Assembly: GCF_030272615.1 (NCBI RefSeq)
Contig: NC_081409.1
Location: 19,842,260-19,906,259 of the forward strand
Direction of reading: 5' to 3'
Length of the DNA stretch: 64,000 nucleotides
Source of the DNA: Cryptomeria japonica
Taxonomy: Eukaryota > Streptophyta > Pinopsida > Cupressales > Cupressaceae
Shown piece after piece: positions 1 through 9,850 of this stretch. The notes under the pieces were generated by a model that was not told the DNA's origin, did no database searches, and was given only the letters and a program-made list of their open reading frames with translations. Every line of letters starts with the position of its first letter. Positions within the stretch are counted from its first letter, which is position 1. The position numbers were made by a program, and so were the translations under genes.

Positions 1-44
1 ATCAATATGAGGAATATCGACTATCCAGGAAAAGTTCTCTTCAC

Positions 45-860
45 TCATCTTTTGTTCAAATCATGATCAATAACAAGGCTAATGTGATATGTGGGGACAT
101 AAGGGTCTTGACATGGTTCTTTAGGTTCAGGTTCATGATTTGCCTCAAACCCTAACATCTTAGGATAACATACCCTTGCAGATAGAAAACCCTTAGGGAT
201 TCCATATCTTAAGTTGTTCTCAATATCCATTGCTATCCTATATGCCTTGTGCAAGGTTTTAGGATTCTTATCTCTTAGCAAATAACTCTCTTCCTCTTCA
301 AATGCAGCCAAATAAATGACTAAGCACACTGCATCATCTGGTCTATAATTGCTAGGAATATCAACCAATTCCCTAGCAAACCTGAGATTAAAAGAAGGTA
401 CTAACTAATCTTCTTCTTTCTAGATGTCCATGGATGTTTTCATAACTGAGCTTGGATTAATTATTTCACCAAACTGCTCCATGAATGCCACCTTCAACTC
501 ATCCCATGACGAGATAAAACATACTGACATGTAGGAAAACTAGGTCCTGGCATCTTCCTTCAAAGAATGAACAAACAACTTCATGAAAACAACTACCTGA
601 TTTATTTCAAAATCTTCCATTAACTTAGAAAACTCCTACAAATGTTGTCATGATTATTTTGACCTCTTCCCATTGAATCCTGGTAATTGTTTCCTAACCC
701 CTATAGGAACAGGATTCGGGAAACTTTGGATACCATAAAAATTCAATGGGTTATATCTTTCCCTAAAGAAAGCTCTATGATGACTCGACATAGGTTGCAC
801 AATTTGTATTTGACATTTCATAGGGAAACATGGGCATATGATACATATTTTCATTCATTT
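45..860 (-). pseudogene. gag: Ty3/gypsy Gag remnant (element G)
   Basis: Read on the minus strand this is a broken Ty3/gypsy-type Gag, the particle-forming protein that packages element RNA in the cytoplasm. The open part (368 down to 45) contains PSNYRPDDAV and LLRDKNPKTLHKAYRIA, typical of the helical Gag core. The homology continues upstream to about 860, including WDELKVAFMEQFGEI near 500, but several stops and at least one frameshift interrupt it. The zinc knuckle, protease and pol are not in the window and would lie off the left edge. The leader, PBS-like site and LTR to the right fit one minus-strand element split by K1. The Gag identity is fairly sure; the exact lineage is not. Confidence 0.75.
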
Positions 861-1752
861 CCCTATTTTTTCTTTCCCATAAACCTTAAACTCTTACATT
901 TTAAGGATCTAAACATACTCCATCTAATCTCATATAGAAAAAGGAAACTGGATCACAGGATTATGTAAAATAATCATTACCATTCCCTTCCTTAGTGCTT
1001 CTTTCACTCCTTAGGGAACATTTGTTTTTTACACAATCTTCATGAAAACATACTCGACTCATGAAAATATAAATAACTGGAAATGCTGAAGTTGTTGCTG
1101 GTTTCTTTAACCTGGGACTTGCAAAATCACCTTCAATACTTGAAATCTTTAACACTAATCTTTTGATAGAGTCGCCACCTCCCCGCAGAGGATAAATACT
1201 CAAACAAATGGAATTCCTTCATAGGTCAAATTTGTTTCAACATAGCACTGCAACACCTCCCTATCATAAAATAACATCATCGATTCCATCCTCAACTTGT
1301 TGGGGTACTTCATTATAAGAGCTCAAATCTGCTTCATCTTTTCTGAAAATTCCTTGGTTCTTCAAGCAAACAGACATTGGTGCATAGATCTCAGAGTCTC
1401 AGAGTCGCCACTCACAACTTGTGAGGTATTACATATAATCTTGAAAAATGAATAGATCTAGACCAAACTCTTTATAGAAAAAGAGCTAAAATAGATTTCT
1501 TAGTGACATTTATGAGAACTGACTCAAACCAACAAGGGATAGTTTAAGAAGCCTTTTCACTCTGTGGGCAAAAAATCTCAGTCCTATGACGCGGGAGAAA
1601 CACTCAACCATCAAGTCACAAAAGACCGAGACAACTTTATGCAACATTTCCCATTAGAGTCACCATTTTTGCATTGGTCACTCAGATGGGATAATCTCAA
1701 CTATATGTTTTGTAAATATTTTCTAATGAGAGATTCTCAACAGTTCCTTTGT
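861..1752 (-). other. Non-coding leader of element G
   Basis: No protein homology is visible on either strand. The stretch lies between the G Gag remnant and its presumed primer site, so it is best read as the 5' leader of a minus-strand gypsy element. On the minus strand it holds repeated copies of TGGCGACTCT or a one-base variant, at plus coordinates 1168-1177, 1401-1410 and 1656-1665, in addition to the primer-site copy at 1761-1770. The small reading frames here look like chance. Confidence 0.5.
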
Positions 1753-1770
1753 TCCCTAGTAGAGTCGCCA
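1753..1770 (-). promoter_or_regulatory. Putative primer binding site of element G
   Basis: The minus strand reads TGGCGACTCTACTAGGGA. This resembles the tRNA-Arg-type primer sites known from plant Tat/Ogre gypsy elements. It sits where an LTR would end and a leader begin. The tRNA assignment rests on recall of that family, not on an alignment. Confidence 0.5.
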
Positions 1771-2373
1771 ATTTTTTTGGGTTCCCAAAAATGAAAAATG
1801 GGTTTACACTGCAACTGGGCAGAGACCAAGATGAATTCATCCAAATATCTATAGAGAGCCACCTCCAACTATCAATACCATTCACACTTGGACCAACAAT
1901 AACAAGGACAGAAAGACCTTCTACACTTTAGGCTCTACAAAACTAGGGAGGGTGATCCCTTTAGTAAATCTCCTACTCTCTGCAACGATACTCAGGAGTT
2001 TGTTGAAAACAAAGCAGATTATCTCATAAAAAGATTCAACAGAAAGGGAGAATACTCAAGGATGGCAAATCCTTCATTGATCATCAACCTTGTACTGGAG
2101 TATGAGATGGGGCGAGGCAAATTACAAAAAATACATAGAACTTAACAAATGGTATTCTGATATTCTGATATTTGTAGAGATTCATCAATTGAAAGTGAAA
2201 CAAGACTGATAAACAAAACCGGTTACAAGCACTGATTAGTGTCTTACTCCATTGGGCACCTCGAAGGCATGAAACATAAACTTGAAAGTGCAACAGAAAT
2301 TGATCTGATAACATAAGATCTGAGAGGGTACTACCTTACAATACATCCCATTTGTAACCTTGAGATAAAACTA
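1771..2373 (-). repeat. Element G LTR, U5-side part
   Basis: This lies directly upstream (minus-strand sense) of the putative primer site and has no coding potential. Insertion of K1 cut it at 2369-2373, where AACTA is the left target duplication; the rest of the LTR continues at 9255. Its exact left end is uncertain because the second LTR of G is not in the window. Confidence 0.45.
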
Positions 2374-3784
2374 TGTCAGATATTGTTGGCATATGATGAA
2401 CCAACATGATAATATGATGATAATGTATGTTGTCATTGATGTCAATAAGTGAAAGTGAACTGGTATGCAGATTGGAAGAAGACGGTGAACCGGTATGAAG
2501 ATATGTAGTGAGTGTGACTACCGATTGGTAGTCTCAGCTCTAGGGTTTCCAGTTTGGCAATCTAGCTTGTGTGATGCAACCGAAGACATCCTGTGATGAG
2601 TTAGCTAAGAGATGTGAATGAGATCGAGGTGCCATGTTAGTTTTGTGCGCGTGAAGGATTTCCTTGAGGATCTTGCATGTGAAGATTCATTGCATTAAAT
2701 GTCTACCTCAGGAATCATCATTCTTCTTAGCAGTATGAGAAGAGAGCATGATGGGTTACTGATTCCCATATGCAGTGAAGAATGAACGATGCAGATTTTC
2801 TTGTGATCTGTTTAAGATTGTATTGCTTATATCCAAAGTGTTTGGACGGTTAGGATTGGACTGCTTGTATTGTAAACCTAAATGCTTAGGGTTTAGGGTT
2901 TATGCTACGGACCTACTTGTTGTCTATAAGGTTGATGATGTTTGTTATTATTTGTTATTGACAAATGTTGTGTGTGTATTCGAGTGATGAGATACTTGCC
3001 AAACCAGTAAGAGGAAAACTACAGTGTGATTGCAGAAGTAGAGGAACTGAAAAGGATTTGCCTTGGCATGTAGTGTTGTTATTAGATCAGAGTTATACCT
3101 GTTGTCTTCTAACCATTTCAACAGTTGGAAAATCCCTTTACCGAGTAGCTTTAACAGGCTTATTGTAAATCCTTTAACTGGGTGACTCAAGATCATTGAG
3201 TTCTTCAAATCCTCTAGCGAGGTAACCTTTAACAGGGTTTCAACCTTTAACAAGGTATATAGCCATCCCTTAACCGGGTGATCTTTAACAGGATCGGTTC
3301 CTAACAGAACCTTATTGTAAAGTCTTTAACTGGACTAGGCTCCTAACAGAGCAAGCTTCAAGAGAGTTCAAAACAAGCTTGTGGGTATTCATCCCCACCG
3401 TGGTTCTTCCCATTTGGGTTTCCACGTGAAAAATATGTGTGTCATGAGTTGTGGATTTTTCATGTGATGATTAAGAATTCTATGTTTTAGTGATTATGCA
3501 TGCAAAGATAATAGGTTATGGTATTACTGGTATACCGCATGCATATGTTTATGGGTGAAGTTGTTATCAAGTATTGAATGTATTTGAAGTGATCAAACTT
3601 ATTAGTTTATGTTGTCTGAAGTCTTACTGTGTTTAACCAGTATTGCCATGGTTAAGTTCAGTGATGAAGAAAACCAACTGATATTGTTTTAACTTGATAA
3701 GTTGTTGATAAAGTTTTTGTCTGTACTGATTCACCCCTCCTCTCAGTACTGATTGGGGTATTCATTGTTCATCATTATTCATTA
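2374..3784 (+). repeat. K1 5' LTR
   Basis: A 1,411-bp terminal repeat matching 7884-9249 along its length. It holds a telomere-like TTAGGGTTTAGGGTTTA box (2886-2902), an array of small hairpins (3147-3352), a U5 hairpin block (3399-3426), and the pyrimidine-rich TTCACCCCTCCTCTCAGT near its 3' end. Relative to the 3' LTR it has an extra short segment near its start. A TATAAGG at about 2926 is a possible promoter element, but that is weak. Confidence 0.93.
3147..3352 (+). repeat. Array of short hairpins with TAAC loops in K LTR
   Basis: Nine short inverted repeats follow one another, most with the loop TAAC. Examples are AGCTT-TAAC-AGGCT (3147-3160), CCTC-TAGC-GAGG (3211-3222), AACCTT-TAAC-AGGGTT (3224-3239), ACCTT-TAAC-AAGGT (3243-3256), GATCTT-TAAC-AGGATC (3280-3295), GGTTC-CTAACA-GAACC (3296-3311) and GCTC-CTAACA-GAGC (3339-3352). 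Arm sequences differ from unit to unit yet remain self-complementary, allowing T-G pairs. The array recurs in the 3' LTR (about 8610-8828) and in the solo LTR (about 23433-23640). Confidence 0.8.
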
Positions 3785-3786
3785 AT

Positions 3787-3798
3787 TGGTATTAGAGA
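3787..3798 (+). promoter_or_regulatory. K1 primer binding site
   Basis: TGGTATTAGAGA begins two bases after the 5' LTR. It differs by one base from the usual plant initiator-Met tRNA site TGGTATCAGAG and would prime minus-strand DNA synthesis. Confidence 0.88.
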
Positions 3799-3855
3799 AA
3801 CTCCAAGTCCTTGAAGATATAAGCTTAACCACTTGAGGTAAAAGATCTTGCTGTA

Positions 3856-5064
3856 ATGATGAAGAGGGAAGGTCCTAAGTTCAATAGAGATAACTTCAAA
3901 ATATGGAAGGATAGAATGAAGATTTGCGTCAAGAGTATGGGTGCTCAACACTGGAGCTATGTTGAGAATGCCTATGTGATTCCCACTGGCACTCTGACCG
4001 ATGATCAGAAGAGAGAGATTCAGGAAAATGGGCAAGTCATGGAAGCGCTTATCAATAGCCTGTCAGATATTGAGTTTATTGATGTACAAGACAAGGACAC
4101 TCCTAAGGATGTATGGGACACACTGGAAACCATTTATGGTGGTGATGAGCATGTAAAGCAAGCTAAGGAAGAGAACCTTAGAGGAAAATTTGAAGACATG
4201 AGGATGGTTGGAGGAGAGACCATTCAACAATATGGCATTAGGATTAAGATTGTGGTTGGAGATATCAAAAGCACTGGTGGAACGATTGAGGATGCCACCA
4301 TTGTTAGTAAAGTCTTGAGATCATTGTTACTGATCTATGCTATCAGAGTTGTTGCTATCCAGGAATTAAGGTCTATTGATAAAACCAAGGTATCCTTAGA
4401 CTCTATCATTGTGAAGTTAACTAGATATGAGTTGAATAGCTATGATGGTAGTGTTCAGAAGACTGAGTCAGCCTTTAGAGCATCTACTACATCATCCAGA
4501 AAAGGAAAAGAAGCAAGTACCAGTTATGAATCCAGAAAATGTAGAGATATGGATGATGAAGAGATTCTGATGGAGTTTGAAGCTCTTCTTGCTAAAAGAC
4601 TTTCGAAAGGAACTGGTAAATATAGAGGTAAGCTTCCTTTAAATTTTTTCTCCTACAACAAGATAGGACATATAGCTGTTAATTGTCCTAACAATGATAA
4701 TAAGGATAAACCAGAGAGGTTTAGAAAGTATAAAGGAGGAAGTAGAAGAAATTGTCTTGTTGTTGTGGATGAAGGTGTTACTAATGAAGAATCTGAGGAT
4801 CAAGAAAATGAAGACATAATATTTGTAGCTGTGAAGGAAGAAGTGTCTGACAAGAAAGCACTTGTCTCTCACATTGACAACTCAAATGAGTGGATTATAG
4901 ATAGTGGGTGTTCTCACCACATGACTGGTGACTGGAGAAAGATTCTCCCTCTGGAAGAATATGATGGAGGTGTTGTCCTATTTGGAAACGATGCACCATG
5001 CCTGGTAAAAGGCAAAGGATCCATCTCATTGAATGGAAAAAGTAGTGCAGATGATGTCTACTAG
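3856..5064 (+). pseudogene. gag: K1 copia Gag and protease
   Basis: This is the N-terminal part of the copia polyprotein. It starts at ATG 3856 (MMKREGPKF), about 70 bp past the primer site. The copia Gag domain (DVWDTLETIYGGDE, then VSKVLRSL) covers roughly residues 1-200. The zinc knuckle region (FFSYNKIGHIAVNC) has lost its first two cysteines, so RNA packaging by this copy would be impaired. The aspartic protease signature WIIDSGCSHHMTG is intact near residue 345. An in-frame TAG at 5062 ends the open part; homology continues in the same frame. Confidence 0.92.
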
Positions 5065-6231
5065 GTAGAAGGTCTAAAGAATAACCTTTTAAGTGTTGTT
5101 CAGCTGAATGAAAAAGGACTCACTCTGAAGTTAAAAGGTGGAGTCTGTAGTATAATTAGAAAGAGTGGTGAACTTATTGCTACCAGTAAGCAGACCAGAG
5201 GTAACCTATTTCAGTTGAATGCCAAGATTAGTCAGTGTCTGATGGCTAAGTTTGATGACAATTGGATATGGCATAGGAGACTCTATCATATAAACTTTGA
5301 CAATATTGTTAAAGATGGTAAGATCAAGGCGGTAAGAGGATTGCCTTTGCTAAACAAACTTGAGAATTCTTTGTGTAGAGAATGTCAACTTGGGAAGATG
5401 TCTTCCACAAATTTTAAAGGTAAGTCTTTTTCAGCAAAGAATTTACTTGATCTCGTGCATACCGATCTGTGTGGTCCAATGAAAACTAGAAGTATTCAGG
5501 GAGATAGGTATTTCATGATTCTTACTGATGACTGCTCAAGAATGATGTGGGTCACTTTCTTGAAAGACAAGTCTGAAGCATTTGGAAAATTCAAAGCCTT
5601 CAGAGCATTAGTAGAAAAGGAAAGTGGCCAAAGGATAAAGTGCCTAAGAACTGATCAAGGAGGAGAATTCACTTCTGATGAATTCAACAAGTACTGTGAA
5701 GAGAAAGGCATCAAGAGGCAAATGTCTCCCCCTAAGACACCACAATAGAATGGCATAGTAGAAAGGAATAATAGGATTGTAGTTGAAGCAACGAGAACAA
5801 TGCTAATCCAAGGAAAGGTTGCTCACACCTTTTGGAGAGAAGCGGTGAGCACTATAGTCTATACAATGAACCAGGTACTTATCAAGAAAGGCAAAGATAA
5901 AACCCCTTATGAATACTGGACTGAGAAGACTCCCACTATGAGTTAACTTAAGGTATTTGGGAGTAAGTTCTATATCAAGAGAGGTGAGAATTTAAGAAAA
6001 TTTGATGCTAAATGTGATGAAGGAATATTTCTAGGATATTCCACTAAGAGCAAAGCCCTCAAGTGCTATAATAACATAACTTAGAAGATTGTTGAGAGCA
6101 TCAATGTCAAGGTTAATGAATCTCCTGAGAAATCTGAGGGAACCAGTAGTGAGCAAGTGGAAGGTGAACTGGGAATAGCTTTCTGGTAACCGGTTACAAA
6201 AGAAACAAGCAAAGATCTCAGTATTCCTATA
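5065..6231 (+). pseudogene. pol: K1 copia GAG-pre-integrase and integrase
   Basis: This continues in the same frame as Gag. It has the pre-integrase zinc region with WHRRLYHINF followed by CRECQLGKM (5265-5400), then the DDE core with HTDLCGPM, LRTDQGGEF and, beyond an in-frame TAG at 5746, the VERNNR segment carrying the glutamate. The integrase would insert the cDNA copy into the nuclear genome. Further in-frame stops are TAA 5944, TAG 6082 and TAA 6187. An acidic Glu-rich stretch (about 6240-6300) links to the RT. All catalytic residues can be seen, but the stops make it a pseudogene. Confidence 0.9.
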
Positions 6232-7602
6232 TTGGTTGAAGCTGCGGTAGGAGAAGAAGAAAATGGAGAAGAAGGAGAAGAGGAAAAGCAAGAAGAACCA
6301 GCTAGAGTCATTCCTAGATATGTGAAATTACATCATGATCCAAAGAAGATCATAGGAGATAAAGATGCAGGGATACTCATGAGAAGGAAGGTGAAGGAGA
6401 ACTCTTGCATGATCTCAGAATTGGAGCCTAAGACTATTAAAGAGGTTCTTACAAATGAAGATTGGACTAAGGCAATGGAAGAGGAGCTAGATCAGATTGA
6501 AAAGAATGCAACATGGTCTTTGGTAACCAAACCTGAACACAAGAATGTCATTGGTACCAAATGGGTCTTAAGAAATAAACTAAGTGAAGAAGGTACAATT
6601 ATAAGGAACAAGGCTAGGCTTGTATGCAAGGGATACACTCAGGAAGTGGGATAAGACTATGGGGAAACCTTTTCCCCTATGGCTAGACTAGAAGGTGTTC
6701 GAATGTTACTTGCATTTGCAAAATTTAAGGGATTCATGGTATATTAGATGGATGTGAAGTCTGCATTCTTGAATGGAATTCTCGAAGAGGAAGTATATAT
6801 AGAGCAGCTGGATGGGTTTGCACTATCAAAAGATAGTGACATGGAGGAGAGAAAACTGGTTGCTACACCGATGGTGACCGGTTGTAAACTGACTAAGCAA
6901 GATGATTCAACATTGGCGAATGAGAAAGAGTACCAGTCAATGATCGGTAAGCTGCACTATGTGGTGCACAGCAGACCAGATATTGCTCATGCAGTAGGCA
7001 TAATAGCTCATTTTCAGAAATGTCCTAGAGAATCCCACTTGGTAGCAGTCAAGAGGATTCTTAGATATCTGAAAGGAATAGTTGACTATGGATTGTGGTA
7101 TCCATATAATGGTGACTTCAATCTCAAAGTGTATACCGATGCCGATTGGGCAGGTAATGTGGACAACCAGAAGAGCACAACTAATGGAGCGTTCTTTCTC
7201 AGTGGAAGATTAGTATCATGGACGAGTAAGAAGTAGAGTTGTGTTTCCCAGTCTACAGCTGAAGCAAAATATGTGGCAGCATTTATGAACTGCACTCAAG
7301 CAATATGGATGAAACATGTATTGGAAGGTTTCAAAGTACTTGTATCTGGACCGGTGAATATATTTTGTGACAATGCAAGTGCAATAAATATTTCCAAGAA
7401 TCCAGTATTGCATGCTAGAACTAAGCACATTGAGCTTAAATATCATTTCTTGAGAGAGAAAGTTCAGAATAAGGAGGTTGTACTACAACATGTTTCCAGT
7501 AAGGGGCATCTAGCAGACATATTCACAAAGCCCTTACCGAAGACTATATTTACCTATTTGAGAGGTGAATTAGGGATTCTGCCCCTTCATGAAGTCAACT
7601 AA
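6232..7602 (+). pseudogene. pol: K1 reverse transcriptase (deleted) and RNase H
   Basis: The RT begins at the W-K-AMEEELDQIEKN segment, followed by NVIGTKWV and the MDVKSAFLNG motif (6748). From the QLDGF segment (about 6810) the frame jumps straight to the region just before RNase H (LVATPMVTGCKL, 6860). The palm with the YxDD motif is therefore deleted, in frame. RNase H follows, with YTDADWAGNVDN, then after TAG 7234 SCVSQSTAEAKYVA, and DIFTKPLPK near the end. Stops lie at 6652, 6745 and 7234. The natural stop is at 7600-7602, after LHEVN. Confidence 0.92.
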
Positions 7603-7883
7603 AGTTGTGTGCTCCGCATCAGTCAGGAACTACAGTGTCAAATCTTTCAGGATTGATGTGTTGAAGGATGCTACTCCATAGGGGGAGCAACATAATAGAG
7701 AATGGAAGCTTGTGCCTCCACTTTGGCATTGTTGTCAAAGGGGGAGAAGATATCTGATGAGTTATGGGGATAAGATATCTAATGTATGGGAAGAAGATAT
7801 CTGTTAATGCAGATACACTAGTCTATGATGTTTACAGTTGCAATGCTACACTGAGTTGTGCCATCAATGCCAAAGGGGGATAT
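7603..7883 (+). other. K1 3' non-coding region with purine tracts
   Basis: The stretch between the pol stop and the 3' LTR is non-coding. It carries several purine tracts of PPT type: TAGGGGGAG near 7679, CAAAGGGGGAGAAG near 7737, and the LTR-proximal tract. Its end, GCCATCAATG (7860-7869), is nearly complementary to CATTGATGTC inside the LTR (7923-7932). Confidence 0.7.
7872..7880 (+). promoter_or_regulatory. K1 polypurine tract
   Basis: AAAGGGGGA lies three bases before the 3' LTR, the expected position for the primer of plus-strand DNA synthesis. Confidence 0.85.
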
Positions 7884-9249
7884 TGTTGAATATTGTTGGC
7901 ATATGATGATAATGTATGTTGTCATTGATGTCAAAAAGTGAAAGTGAACTGATATGCAGATTGGAAGAAGATGGTGAACCGATATAAAGATATGTAGTGA
8001 ACCGGTGTCAGGGTTTTACTAAGTGTGACTACCAGTTGGTAGTCTCAGCTATAGGGTTTTCGATTTGGCAATCCAGCTTGTGTGATGCAACCGAAGACAT
8101 CCCGTGATGAGTTCACTAAGAGATGTGAATGAGATCGAAGTGCCACATTAGTTTTGTGTACATGAAGGATTTCCTTGAGGATCTTCCATGTGAAGATCGA
8201 TTGCATTAAATGTCTACCTCAGGAATGATCATTCTTCTTAGTAGTATGAGAAGAGAGCATGATGGGTTACTGATTCCCATATGTGGTGAAGAATGAACGA
8301 TGTAGATTGTCTTGTGATCTATTTAAGATTGTATTGCTTGTATGCAAAGTGTTTGGACGGTCAGGATTGGACCGCTTGTATTGTAAACCTAAATGCTTAG
8401 GGTTTAGGGTTTATGCTACCGACCTAATTTTTGTCTATAAGGTCGATGATGTTTGTTATTGTTTGTTGTCTATGACTAGTAAGAGGAAAACTGTAGAGTG
8501 TGATTGCAAAAGTAGAGGAACTGAAAAGGATTTGCCTTGGCATGTAGTGCTGTTATAAGATTAGAGTTTTACCTGTTGTCTTCTAACCATTTCAACAGTT
8601 GGAAAGTCCCTTTACCGGCTAGCTTTAACAGGCTTATTATAAATCCTTTAACCGGGTGACAAGATCATTGAGTTCTTCAAATCCTCTAGCGAGGTAACCT
8701 TTAACAGGGTTTCAACCTTTAACAGGGTATATAGCCATCCCTTAACCGGGTGATCTTTAACAGGATCGGTTCCTAACAGAACCTTATTGTAAAGTCTTTA
8801 ACCAGACTAGGATCCTAATAAAGTGAGCTTCAAAAGAGTTCAAAAAAAGCTTGTGGGTATTCATCCCCACCGTGGTTTTTCCCATTTGGGTTTCCACGTG
8901 AAAAATCTGTGTGTCATGAGTTGTGTATTTTTCATGTGATGATTAAGAATTCTATGTTTTATGCATGCAGAGCTAATAGGTTATGGTATTACTGGTATAC
9001 CACATGCATACATTTATGGGTGAAGTTGTTATCAAGTATTAAATGTATTTGAAGTGATCAAACTCATTAGTTTATGTTGTCTGAAGTCTTACTGTGTTTA
9101 ACCGGTATTGCCATGGTTAAGTTCAGTGATGAAGACAACCCGTTGGCATTGTTTTAACTTGATAAGTTGTTGATAAAGTTTTTGTGTGTACTAATTCATC
9201 CCCCCTCTCAGTACTGATTAGAGTATTTGTTGTTCATCATTATTCATCA
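7884..9249 (+). repeat. K1 3' LTR
   Basis: A 1,366-bp copy of the 5' LTR starting TGTTGAATATTG and ending CATCA, followed by target duplication AACTA. It keeps the telomere-like box (8397-8413), the hairpin array (about 8610-8828), the U5 hairpin and the terminal pyrimidine motif. It lacks about 21 bp near its start that the 5' LTR has. Confidence 0.93.
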
Positions 9250-9254
9250 AACTA

Positions 9255-9850
9255 CTTATCTAAAATCCTTTCATAAGTCCTATCATTCTGTAACTCCATT
9301 TAAGCAATTTAATTGACCCTCTGGGCCCAAGCATAAATAAAAAGATACATACATCATAACAATGCACTAAATAAAATAAACACTTGATTCGTTTCACTTA
9401 AAAACTGATAGAATCATGCAATGGAGAGGAAAAGGTCAGAATTCTATATTTCTATAAGTAAAATGCTACCTCTGTTACAAGATAAAATTTATGCATAAAT
9501 CCTTCAAGAACCTATACAAAATTTGACACTAAAACACTTCTTTATTTGCTCTGTAAAAGATTTTATAGCTTGATTACTTCACTTTGACTCACTACTAGAA
9601 ACAGACTAAGAAAACCTAGGGGACCAAAAAATGATCCTACAAGATATTTTCAACAAAATCTGAACCCTTCTTTTGGCCATGATTTCTCTTTTTATAGAAT
9701 AAAGGGAGCAACAAGCTTTCGACCAAAAGACACATGTTAACATAAAATTCATTCTTGATAATTTGCCTTAAAAGGCCATATGCAATTTTGTTACCAAATG
9801 TTTACATGTCGATGTGCTAGCACATGTGAATAATTGTTTCTTAACTAAAA
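9255..9850 (-). repeat. Element G LTR, U3-side part
   Basis: This is non-coding sequence continuing the G LTR beyond the K1 insertion. Read on the minus strand it contains a TATA-like TATAAAAAG (plus 9688-9696), consistent with a U3 promoter. A perfect 14-bp palindrome, ATGTGCTAGCACAT, lies at 9812-9825. The outer border near 9850 is a guess because no second LTR or target duplication is in view. Confidence 0.35.
9688..9696 (-). promoter_or_regulatory. TATA-like element in G LTR
   Basis: The minus strand reads TATAAAAAG in a strand-consistent position within the presumed U3 of element G. No start-site evidence is available. Confidence 0.35.

Larger units (their letters stand above)
2374..9249 (+). 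mobile_element. Ty1/copia element K1, complete but degenerate
   Basis: This is a full LTR retrotransposon bounded by two LTRs and a perfect 5-bp target duplication, AACTA, at 2369-2373 and 9250-9254. The LTR starts with TGTCAG (5') or TGTTGA (3') and ends in CATTA or CATCA. A Met-tRNA primer site follows the 5' LTR and a polypurine tract precedes the 3' LTR. The internal region is one continuous frame (3856-7602) in Gag, protease, integrase, RT, RNase H order, which defines copia. It has eight in-frame stops, no frameshift, and a deletion that removes the RT active-site region, so it cannot act on its own. It splits the older gypsy element G. A solo LTR of the same family is at 22668-24075. 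Confidence 0.93.

Noticed and set aside
3147..3352. Hairpin array considered as a CRISPR-like or satellite repeat
   Set aside because: Units are 14-25 bp with differing arms and no constant direct repeat or spacers, and the DNA is eukaryotic.
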